DNA from: Pseudomonas sp. ISL-84
GTDB taxonomy: Bacteria; Bacillota; Bacilli; Bacillales; Cytobacillaceae
Length of the DNA stretch: 64,000 nt
Assembly (NCBI GenBank): GCA_018613035.1
Contig: JAGGRA010000028.1
Span: 124,001-188,000, forward strand
Direction: 5' to 3'
Position numbers and translations under genes: made by a program. Under the pieces are notes generated by a model. It was not told where the DNA came from, searched no databases, and was given only the letters and a program-made list of their open reading frames with translations. The stretch's first letter is position 1, and every line of letters starts with the position of its first letter. Positions 25,454 through 32,997 of the stretch are shown one piece after another.

Positions 25454-25945
25454 TTGAAAACCATTCAATTAAGAGTTAATGGAGTACAGTGCTCAATTAC
25501 CTGCCCGCCTGCCAAAACTCTTCTCGATGTCCTCAGAGAAGATCTCGGGCTGACTGCAAGCAAAGAATGCTGCGGAAAAGGAGAATGCGGCTCCTGCTCT
25601 GTATTAATCAATAACGAGGTTGCCTGTTCTTGTCTTGTCCTTGCCGGTCAGGCAGAAGGTCAGGACATCATCACTTGCGAAGGTGTGGGGCTAACTCCCC
25701 ACCTGGATGTAATTCAGGAGTCTTTTGTGGAAGAAGGTGCTACGCAGTGCGGTTACTGTACACCTGGAATTATTGTTTCTGCAAAAGCTTTATTAAACGG
25801 AATTAACCATATTCCAACTACGGATGAAATAAAAACAGCACTAGGCGGTAACCTATGCCGCTGCACAGGATATACCAAAATCATCAAAGCTGTCCAATCA
25901 GCAGCTGCCAAAAATAATTCCAAAAAGGAAACCATTTCAAGTTAA
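25454..25945 (+). CDS. Xanthine dehydrogenase, iron-sulfur subunit
   Basis: 163 residues with two [2Fe-2S] domains. The N-terminal plant-type ferredoxin site is CCGKGECGSCSVL plus a later Cys. The C-terminal helical domain has CGYCTPG and CRCTGY. It passes electrons from the molybdenum site to FAD. It corresponds to B. subtilis PucE. The TTG start follows AAGGAGG by 8 bases. In this operon it comes first, and its stop overlaps the next start (TAATG). Confidence 0.92.
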   Translation: MKTIQLRVNGVQCSITCPPAKTLLDVLREDLGLTASKECCGKGECGSCSVLINNEVACSCLVLAGQAEGQDIITCEGVGLTPHLDVIQESFVEEGATQCGYCTPGIIVSAKALLNGINHIPTTDEIKTALGGNLCRCTGYTKIIKAVQSAAAKNNSKKETISS

Positions 25946-26529
25946 TGGCAGGCACGGCCATTCTCTTGGCAGCAGGACAATCTACTCGGATGGGGGAATT
26001 AAAAGGATTGCTCCCCTGGCATGGACGGACATTATTTGAATACCAGCTGCAGACCCTGCTCGAATCACCATTTTCAGATGTGATCGCTGTTGTAGGCTAC
26101 AGGTCAGAAGATTTAGAAACGATTGCAATAAACTATCCTGTCAAAGTGGTTAAAAATGACTTATTTCATACTGGGAAATGTTCCTCCATCATTGCAGGCC
26201 TTAATACAGCAAATCCTTTCGCGCCGAACATACTGATTACAGCGGTAGACCAGCCATCATCAGCCCAGACATTAAACCGGCTTTATAACGTACAACTTAA
26301 AGAAAACAGCCTAATTACAGTCCCAGCCTTTCAGGGGAAAAGAGGACATCCCGTTGTCTTTTCTTCGGTTTTGCGTGAAGAGCTTTCTGTCATCAAAGAA
26401 GAAACTAAGGGACTGAGAAGTGTTTTTCAAAAGCATAAAAGTCTCGTAAAAGAAGTTCCTGTAGATGATTCTTCCATCCATTTGAATTTAAATACTCCGG
26501 AAGATTATTTACATGCATTAAAAAATTAG
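25945..26529 (+). CDS. MocA-type nucleotidyltransferase for molybdenum cofactor
   Basis: 194 residues, MobA/MocA-like NTP transferase. The nucleotide loop is AILLAAGQSTRMGELKGLLP and the metal motif is ITAVDQP. A GKRGHPVVF segment is typical of MocA. It probably converts Mo-molybdopterin to the cytosine dinucleotide form used by xanthine dehydrogenase, the role of PucB in B. subtilis. The stop TAG is formed by TA of the gene and the first G of the repeat inserted behind it. Without the insert the stop would be TAA. Confidence 0.85.
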   Translation: MAGTAILLAAGQSTRMGELKGLLPWHGRTLFEYQLQTLLESPFSDVIAVVGYRSEDLETIAINYPVKVVKNDLFHTGKCSSIIAGLNTANPFAPNILITAVDQPSSAQTLNRLYNVQLKENSLITVPAFQGKRGHPVVFSSVLREELSVIKEETKGLRSVFQKHKSLVKEVPVDDSSIHLNLNTPEDYLHALKN

Positions 26530-26763
26530 ACTCTGTTAAATGGACCTGTTGATTCAGCACGAGGCACTACCTTTCCGCGGGCGATCCGAAGCTCTCGTCG
26601 CTTTGCTCCTGCAGGGTCTCCCTTTGATCCGCACTCCGCAGGATTTTAATAAGCTTACTTGTATAAACACCGCACGAAGGAAATACGAATGCATTTTCGC
26701 GGGTTTAGTGCCTTCCGCTCCAATCAACAGGGTGTTAAAACAACAATAAGCTTTAACAGAGCC
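26529..26763. repeat. MITE-like repeat, copy 3, with perfect 8-bp target duplication
   Basis: 235 bp bounded by GACTCTGTTAAA and TTTAACAGAGCC, an imperfect terminal inverted repeat. AAAAATTA occurs directly on both sides (26521-26528 and 26764-26771). Removing the repeat and one duplication brings the two xdh genes about 20 bases apart. The inside carries no real gene, and open frames across it are by-products. The right half has CCGCACGAAGGAAATACGAA, shared with copies 4, 5 and 7. Confidence 0.85.
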
Positions 26764-26788
26764 AAAAATTAAAAAAGGAGGTTTGCCC

Positions 26789-27670
26789 ATGCTTGTTTCT
26801 GAAATTGATATGTTCACACCGTCCTCTCTTTCTGAATGCCTTGCATTTCTGGCCCAAACGGATAAAAACCATAAAATGCTTGCAGGCGGTACAGATGCAG
26901 CAGTACGGATGAAGGAAGGAAAATGGCGCCCTGAGGTTTGGATTAATATTAAGAACTTAAAAGAACTTCGCTATATCGAAGAAAAAGATGGATGCATCCA
27001 TATCGGCCCCTTAACTACACACACAGACATTGTCCGATCTCCCCTGCTAAAGAGAAAAGCGGATGTTCTGGTTGAGGCGGCCCGCGAGGTTGGAGCTACG
27101 CAAATGCAAAATATCGGAACCATTGGCGGCAATATCGGAACTGCTTCACCGGCAGGAGATACAATCCCGGCTTTGTATGTCCTTGGTGCCGTACTTGAAA
27201 TCAGCTCCTTAAACACCAAAAGGCTAGTTCCCATTGAACAGTTTTTCACTGGTCCGGGAAGGACAGTTTTAAGAGTGAATGAAATGATTACTAACATCTT
27301 GATTCAGCCGCAGGTTTCAAACGAGATCGGGATTTTCCAAAAGCTCGGCCCCAGGAAAGCCCAATCTATTTCCATTGTGAATGTCGCGATTTCCTTAAGA
27401 ATGATCGAAGGGCGGCACTGCCAAGGCGGGAAAATTGCTTTTGGGGCGGTCGGCCCAACGATCATCCGTGCAAAAAAATGTGAAGCCCTCCTTTCACAGG
27501 GACCGCTGACAGAAGATTTAATCCAGAATATCGCCAAGATTGCTTGGAAAGAAGTCATGCCTATTACAGATGTCAGAGCGACTGCAACCTATCGGCGCGA
27601 TATGGCGAGCGCCCTGCTGGAAAGAGGATTATACCGATTGATTAGGAGGTGGGGAAACAATGACCGATAA
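26789..27670 (+). CDS. Xanthine dehydrogenase, FAD-binding subunit
   Basis: 293 residues, CO dehydrogenase flavoprotein-like. FAD sites are MLAGGTDAAVRMKEGKW and the TIGGNIGTASPAGDT block (about residues 105-119). It accepts electrons from the iron-sulfur subunit and passes them to NAD+ or another acceptor. It corresponds to PucC. The ATG at 26789 lies 7 bases after AAAGGAGG. A TTG two codons earlier is less likely. Its end overlaps the next gene by 11 bases. Confidence 0.92.
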   Translation: MLVSEIDMFTPSSLSECLAFLAQTDKNHKMLAGGTDAAVRMKEGKWRPEVWINIKNLKELRYIEEKDGCIHIGPLTTHTDIVRSPLLKRKADVLVEAAREVGATQMQNIGTIGGNIGTASPAGDTIPALYVLGAVLEISSLNTKRLVPIEQFFTGPGRTVLRVNEMITNILIQPQVSNEIGIFQKLGPRKAQSISIVNVAISLRMIEGRHCQGGKIAFGAVGPTIIRAKKCEALLSQGPLTEDLIQNIAKIAWKEVMPITDVRATATYRRDMASALLERGLYRLIRRWGNNDR

Positions 27671-29972
27671 CCAGACCAATCCTGAATCCTTCAAATGGGT
27701 TGGAAAAAGAGTCAGGAGAATAGACGGCCCTGTGAAAGTAACAGGGGAATTAAAATATATGACGGATTACCAATTCGATAACATGGTATGGGGAAAAGTA
27801 TTACGGTCCGAATATCCTCATGCAAAAATTAACCATATTGACACGGAAGAAGCCAAAAAGCTTCCTGGAGTGATATGTGTTTTGACGCACAAGGACATAC
27901 CCGGATTTAACGGCTTTGGGATCGTGGTGCCCGATCAGCCAGTCCTTTGCTCCAAAGTGGTCCGCTGTACGGGCGATGCTGTAGCGCTTGTGGCAGCAGA
28001 ATCACTGGAAATTGCAGAACAGGCTCTCTCTCTCATTAAAGTGGACTACGAACCATTGGAGGTTGTGGCAGATGCAGAGCTTGCTATGATTCCTTCCGCT
28101 CCTAGACTTCATCCTGACGGTAATATTCACAGTCACGTAGCCATTAAAAACGGGGATACCGAAAAAGCGTTTCAGGAAGCGGATATTATTGTCGAAAATA
28201 CCTTTTATTCCCCGCGGCAAATGCATGCTTTTATTGAGACGGAAGGCGGCTGGGGTGTTATGGATGAGGAAGGATTTATTACGATTCGCTGCCCAGGCCA
28301 GTATGCATATCGGGACCGGATGCAGATTGCCCGCTCGCTTGCCTATAACCCTGAACGCATTCGGGTGATATCCAGTCCTATTGGCGGTGCTTTTGGCGGG
28401 AAAGATGAAATCACCGTTCAAATTTATCTTGCATTATTAGCCATGCATACGAACAGCCGGCCTGTTAAAATCCATTACAGCCGGGAAGAGTCGGTTGTTG
28501 CCGGCATAAAAAGGCATCCCTTTAAGGTCCATATGAAAACAGCGGCCAAAAGGGATGGAACACTCCTGGCAAATCAGGTTAGGGCAGTTGGTGATACAGG
28601 CGCTTATGCATCCCTAGGCGGAGCTGTTATTGCACTTGCCATAGAACATTCTTGCGGCCCCTATAAGATTCCGAATGTTGATCTTGAAGGATACTGCGTT
28701 TATACAAACAATGGCATTGCAGGGGCTTTCAGAGGTTTTGGCGTGAACCAGGTTTGCATGGGGATTGAAACACATATGGATATGATTGCAGAAAAGCTGG
28801 GTATTGACCCAATAGAGCTGCGTAAAAAAAATGTTTACCACCAGGGTGAAGTCTCAAGTGTTGGGCATGTCGTCAAATCGAGCGTCGGGACATTTAAGAC
28901 ACTAGAAGCAGCGGAAAATTGTGATTTATGGCGAAATAGAGAAATATATAAAGCTGAAGTAATTGAACCCTGGAAAAAGAGAGGAATCTCACTTGCTACC
29001 TCCTTCCACGGGATCGGAATGGGAATCGGCCTTCCGGACTATGGTGCTGCATCAATCGAATTGCTGCCGGATGGAAAATTTCTAGTTGGTGTGGGGTGTG
29101 AAGAAATCGGCGGCGGCAACAGTACGGTCTATGCGCAGGTGGCTGCGGAAATACTCAATTGTGATATCTCAAATATTCATGTGGTTCAGGGCGACACGTC
29201 CCGCACCTTGGATGGAGGAACCGTTACTGCCTCGCGTTCAACCTATACAGGCGGCCGAGCCGTTGCCACTGCTGCCCCCAATATGGTAAAACTGCTGACG
29301 CAAACAGCAGCAGAAATGTTGAACATACCTGTTTCTAAAGTAACAATTAACACGAATCATATTGCAGCAGAAAAGAAAAAATTAACCTATCAATCCATCT
29401 ATCAATACCTTTTCAATAATCGTAAAACTACTAGAGTTGAAGGGCATTTTTACCTTCCTAAAGAAAAAGAAGAGATTGAAGGATCAGGCGGAGCCCCCCA
29501 TCATTTGTACGGCTATTTAACACATGTCGTGATGGTTGAAGTGGATATGCTCACCGGGGAAACAGATGTCCTTCGTGTCGTTTCCATTCCGGATGCAGGC
29601 AAAGTGATGAACCCGCAGGGGCTTGAAGGGCAAACGGAAGGCGGAGCCGTTATGGGGATTGGCTATACACTTTTTGAAGATATTCTGATTGAGGACGGCT
29701 ATCATAAAACCCGCAACTTTACCGACTATATTATTCCAACGATACGGGAAACTCCTATAATCGAGACCTTTCCTGTCGAGGAAGCGGAAGCAACAGGACC
29801 TTTTGGGGCTAAGGGGATCGGTGAGGTAGTGATGATTCCGATAATTGCAGCCATAATGGCGGCAATCTATGATGCAACAGGTGCAAGAATCTATCATTTG
29901 CCTGCTACCCCGGAACGGGTATTTAACGCGTTAAAAGAACTTAAAAATAAAAAGACCCAGTCTGCAAGGTGA
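27660..29972 (+). CDS. Xanthine dehydrogenase, molybdenum-binding subunit
   Basis: 770 residues, the catalytic subunit. The molybdopterin motifs include PIGGAFGGKDEITVQ (about residues 240-254), NNGIAGAFRGFGVNQ and GCEEIGGGNSTVYAQ. GPFGAKGIGEV near the end holds the active-site Glu that starts hydroxylation. It oxidises hypoxanthine to xanthine. Whether it also makes urate cannot be told, and no urate pathway genes lie nearby. It corresponds to PucD. Because the genome makes selenoproteins (selA in this window), a labile-selenium form of the enzyme, as in purine-fermenting clostridia, is possible. Confidence 0.92.
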   Translation: MTDNQTNPESFKWVGKRVRRIDGPVKVTGELKYMTDYQFDNMVWGKVLRSEYPHAKINHIDTEEAKKLPGVICVLTHKDIPGFNGFGIVVPDQPVLCSKVVRCTGDAVALVAAESLEIAEQALSLIKVDYEPLEVVADAELAMIPSAPRLHPDGNIHSHVAIKNGDTEKAFQEADIIVENTFYSPRQMHAFIETEGGWGVMDEEGFITIRCPGQYAYRDRMQIARSLAYNPERIRVISSPIGGAFGGKDEITVQIYLALLAMHTNSRPVKIHYSREESVVAGIKRHPFKVHMKTAAKRDGTLLANQVRAVGDTGAYASLGGAVIALAIEHSCGPYKIPNVDLEGYCVYTNNGIAGAFRGFGVNQVCMGIETHMDMIAEKLGIDPIELRKKNVYHQGEVSSVGHVVKSSVGTFKTLEAAENCDLWRNREIYKAEVIEPWKKRGISLATSFHGIGMGIGLPDYGAASIELLPDGKFLVGVGCEEIGGGNSTVYAQVAAEILNCDISNIHVVQGDTSRTLDGGTVTASRSTYTGGRAVATAAPNMVKLLTQTAAEMLNIPVSKVTINTNHIAAEKKKLTYQSIYQYLFNNRKTTRVEGHFYLPKEKEEIEGSGGAPHHLYGYLTHVVMVEVDMLTGETDVLRVVSIPDAGKVMNPQGLEGQTEGGAVMGIGYTLFEDILIEDGYHKTRNFTDYIIPTIRETPIIETFPVEEAEATGPFGAKGIGEVVMIPIIAAIMAAIYDATGARIYHLPATPERVFNALKELKNKKTQSAR

Positions 29973-29980
29973 TCCAATTG

Positions 29981-30811
29981 ATGACCTTTGATATGTATAA
30001 AAAACTTGAAGAAACGATAAATAACCGGAAAGATATATTCCTGCTGACGATTACCGACCATTCGGACATCAGGCTGATTGGATCAAAAGCCTTGCTTCAT
30101 GCAGACAGCAAGCTATATACCAGTTTCCCTTTAGATGCTGATTTAAAACAAAAATTAGCTGAAAACTGCCAAAAATTCATAAGAAAAAAATCCTCGGGTT
30201 CAGTAAGATTTTTCAGCAATAATACATCTGTAGAATGCTTTGCAGAATACTTCCCTGCCCCCCTTCACCTTATCGTCGCTGGTGCCGGCCATGTTTGCGA
30301 GCCTATGGCTAAAATGGGTAGAATGCTCGGTTTCTATGTCACAGTCATTGATGACAGGCCCGAATTTGCTAATAGAAATCGTTTTCCCCAAGCGGATGAG
30401 GTAGTTTGCGAACCTTATATAAGCTATTTCAAGACCGTAGACATCACGGAACAAACTTATATTCTTCTTTTGACCCGAGGGCATAAATTTGATGTTTTGA
30501 GCCTAACTGAACTTTTAAATCGCAATGAAAAGCCTGCTTATATCGGGATGATAGGCAGCCGCAGGCGAATATCCGGAGTTTTTGAGGAGATACGCCAGGA
30601 ATATCCAAATGAAAGCTTTGATCATCTCTATACTCCTGTCGGCCTCGATATTGGTGCAGAAACACCTGCCGAGATTGCCGTCAGCGTGATGGCCGAAATT
30701 TTAAAAGTTAAAAATCAAAAATCCGGCAGCTCTTTGAGCGAGAAAATCAAAAAGCATGCCAAAAAAGGTTTTCATGAGGGGGCCGGCACATGGAACAAAT
30801 GCACCTCTTAA
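29981..30811 (+). CDS. XdhC-family maturation factor, Rossmann half
   Basis: 276 residues. The C-terminal XdhC domain is clear: HLIVAGAGHVCEPMAKMGRM, a dinucleotide loop, then VTVIDDRPEFANRNRFPQAD, YIGMIGSRRR and PVGLDIGAETPAEIAVS. XdhC proteins insert the sulfurated molybdenum cofactor into xanthine dehydrogenase. The first 100 residues do not resemble the CoxI half of normal XdhC, which is encoded by the next gene. I use the ATG at 29981 behind AAGGTGA. A GTG four codons upstream overlaps the previous stop. Confidence 0.85.
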   Translation: MTFDMYKKLEETINNRKDIFLLTITDHSDIRLIGSKALLHADSKLYTSFPLDADLKQKLAENCQKFIRKKSSGSVRFFSNNTSVECFAEYFPAPLHLIVAGAGHVCEPMAKMGRMLGFYVTVIDDRPEFANRNRFPQADEVVCEPYISYFKTVDITEQTYILLLTRGHKFDVLSLTELLNRNEKPAYIGMIGSRRRISGVFEEIRQEYPNESFDHLYTPVGLDIGAETPAEIAVSVMAEILKVKNQKSGSSLSEKIKKHAKKGFHEGAGTWNKCTS

Positions 30812-31104
30812 GGCGGTCTATGGAACTCATGAAAGGGGGTGAAAAAGCCGCACTGGCAACCATTATCCGTACGAAAGGGTCTACTCCCCGAAAAGCAGGA
30901 AGTAAAATGATTGTGTATTCTTGTGGAAGAATTGAGGGAACCATTGGTGGCGGCTGCGGAGAGGCAATAGTAATAGAAAAAGCGCTTGAAGTGATTAAGA
31001 CGAACAGGCACAGCCAGCAGCGTGTTGATCTCACAAAGGGTCTCTTTTATGAAGATGGTGGAATTTGCGGCGGCATTATGGATGTCTTTATTGAACCACT
31101 ATAA
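30790..31104 (+). CDS. XdhC/CoxI-family maturation factor, CoxI half
   Basis: 104 residues, the CoxI domain usually found at the N-terminus of XdhC. Conserved parts are ATIIRTKGSTPRKAGSKMIV, GTIGGGCGEA (the Cys-bearing loop) and GGICGGIMDVFIEP. It overlaps the previous gene by 22 bases. The two halves of XdhC are therefore split and in reverse order, presumably working as a complex to deliver molybdenum cofactor. It is the last gene of the xdh operon before a 250-base gap. Confidence 0.85.
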   Translation: MEQMHLLRRSMELMKGGEKAALATIIRTKGSTPRKAGSKMIVYSCGRIEGTIGGGCGEAIVIEKALEVIKTNRHSQQRVDLTKGLFYEDGGICGGIMDVFIEPL

Positions 31105-31354
31105 TACTTTTTTATCAGATTAAGATGTGAATTCGATTTCGCGGATAAATTTATATTTAACTACTTCTCGCAGAAAGATTAAGCTACTTTAAAAGTTAAA
31201 TTGCACTTTCCGCCGATTAATCCAGTAAATTAACAGATTTCCTGTTATAAAATTTATCTTTGGACAATAAATATTGAATTTTTTTCGGTTCCAGCTTATT
31301 TGCACTAGGACTTGCTGACCTCGTAATGCAAATTTAAGCAAGGAGTGATCATTC

Positions 31355-32722
31355 ATGTCGATGATTGAAAAGGATTTAGGGTCCGGTCTCCCTCCCTCCT
31401 CACAGGCAAGCCTTTTAGAAAAGATTTTTAAGCTGTCTGAACGGAAAACGAACGTAAAAACAGAAATTCTCGCAGGCATTACTTCATTTATGACGATGAG
31501 CTATATTATTTTCGTGAATCCGAGCATATTGGCTGATGCCGGAATTCCCAAAGAAGCTGCATTAGCTGCAACCATTTATGCAAGTGTATTTTGTACACTT
31601 TTAATGGCACTTTGGGCCAACTTCCCAGTAGCAGTTGCACCTGGAATGGGATTGAATGCATTTTTTGCTTATACGGTTGTGCTTGGGCAGGGGCTATCCT
31701 GGCAGACAGCCTTAGGTGCCGTTTTTATATCGGGTATAGTGTTCCTAATCCTGACCGTTACCGGTGTCCGGCAAAAAATAGTCGACGGCGTACCCGGTGT
31801 GCTGAAATCGGCTATTGGAGTCGGGATAGGTTTATTCATTGCCTTTATTGGCCTGAAAAATGCTGAGCTTGTCGTAGCAAATGAAGCCACCTTCGTGGGA
31901 CTCGGAGATATCACAAGCACAGGTCCCCTTCTTGCGCTATTCGGACTGATTACCGCTGCTCTATTAATGGCTAAAAAAGTAAAAGGCGCCCTTTTAATCA
32001 GCATTTTGGGCACTAGCGTCTTAGCCATGATAGTAGGCTTTATCGCCTATCCAAAAGCAATCAGCGATGTTGCTTCCCTTTCATTGCCCAGCATGTCTGA
32101 GACTTTTATGGCAATGGATATCATGGGAGCCATTCAATATGGTATTATTTCTGTCATTTTCTCTTTCACCATTGTTGAATTATTTGATAATCTAGCCACA
32201 TTAATCGGATTATCAAAAAAAGCCGGCCTTACAGACGAAAACGGCAAAATCGAAAATCTGGACCGCGCCCTACAGGCAGATGCAGTTGGAACTATGGCAA
32301 GTGCAACTTTTGGAAGTACAGCCCTAAATGCATATGTCGAAAACGCAACTGGTATTTCCGAAGGCGGACGTACGGGATTAACCGCTTTAACAGTAGGTGT
32401 GCTATTCTTCCTTTCACTTATCTTCGCTCCGCTAATCTATTTCATTCCATCCGTAGCAACTGCACCAATACTCATTCTCGTCGGAGCCTTAATGCTTAGT
32501 GAAATTAAGCATATCAGCTTTGATGATTTTACAGATGTTATACCTGTATTTTTAACGATTGTTCTAATGCCATTAACCTTTAGCATAGCGCAGGGTCTGG
32601 CTTTCGGCTTTATCTCCTATACCTTGCTAAAGCTTTTAACCGGCAAGCGAGACCAGATCCACTGGATTATGTATTTTGTGAGCACAGCTTTTATAATCAA
32701 CTTCATCATGGGCGGCCATTAA
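31355..32722 (+). CDS. Adenine/hypoxanthine/guanine permease, AzgA (PbuG-like) family
   Basis: 455-residue membrane protein with 12 or more hydrophobic segments. Family marks are GITSFMTMSYIIFVNPSILA, NFPVAVAPGMGLNAFFAYTV (about residues 89-108) and TFGSTALNAYVENATGISEG. It should import hypoxanthine, guanine or adenine with protons, supplying the following adenine deaminase and xanthine dehydrogenase. GGAGTGATCATTC precedes the ATG. The 250 bases upstream are AT-rich; I see no riboswitch there. Confidence 0.88.
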   Translation: MSMIEKDLGSGLPPSSQASLLEKIFKLSERKTNVKTEILAGITSFMTMSYIIFVNPSILADAGIPKEAALAATIYASVFCTLLMALWANFPVAVAPGMGLNAFFAYTVVLGQGLSWQTALGAVFISGIVFLILTVTGVRQKIVDGVPGVLKSAIGVGIGLFIAFIGLKNAELVVANEATFVGLGDITSTGPLLALFGLITAALLMAKKVKGALLISILGTSVLAMIVGFIAYPKAISDVASLSLPSMSETFMAMDIMGAIQYGIISVIFSFTIVELFDNLATLIGLSKKAGLTDENGKIENLDRALQADAVGTMASATFGSTALNAYVENATGISEGGRTGLTALTVGVLFFLSLIFAPLIYFIPSVATAPILILVGALMLSEIKHISFDDFTDVIPVFLTIVLMPLTFSIAQGLAFGFISYTLLKLLTGKRDQIHWIMYFVSTAFIINFIMGGH

Positions 32723-32727
32723 TTTTA

Positions 32728-32968
32728 GACTTTTTTAAATTGATTTCCACTCCAGGCAATCAGCGAACAGCGGGCGATCCGGAAGCCAAGCAACCTCGGC
32801 GCATTCGCGCCTGCGGGTCTTCCTTTGACTCGCTCCTCCCGCTGGAGTTTGATTAAACATCCATGAAGGAACACCGCACGAAGGAAATGCGAATGCATTT
32901 TCGCGGGATTAGCACGTTCCACTCCAATCAACAGGGTGCCAAATACAACAATAAGCTTTAGCACAGCC
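32728..32968. repeat. MITE-like repeat, copy 4
   Basis: 241 bp from GACTTTTTTAAATTGATTTC to ATAAGCTTTAGCACAGCC. Flanking TAATTTTA and TTATTTTA match at 7 of 8 positions, a slightly decayed target duplication. It shares ACACCGCACGAAGGAAATGC and CACTCCAATCAACAGGGTG with copy 3, in the same orientation. It lies between the permease and adenine deaminase genes. Confidence 0.8.
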
Positions 32969-32997
32969 TTATTTTAATAAAAAATGGAGGAGTTTAA

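Noticed and set aside
26554..26817. 87-codon minus-strand frame in repeat copy 3
   Set aside because: It lies in the repeat; its similarity to the frame at 32725-32964 reflects the shared repeat, not a protein family.
32725..32964. 79-codon minus-strand frame in repeat copy 4
   Set aside because: Same reason: a by-product of the repeat sequence.
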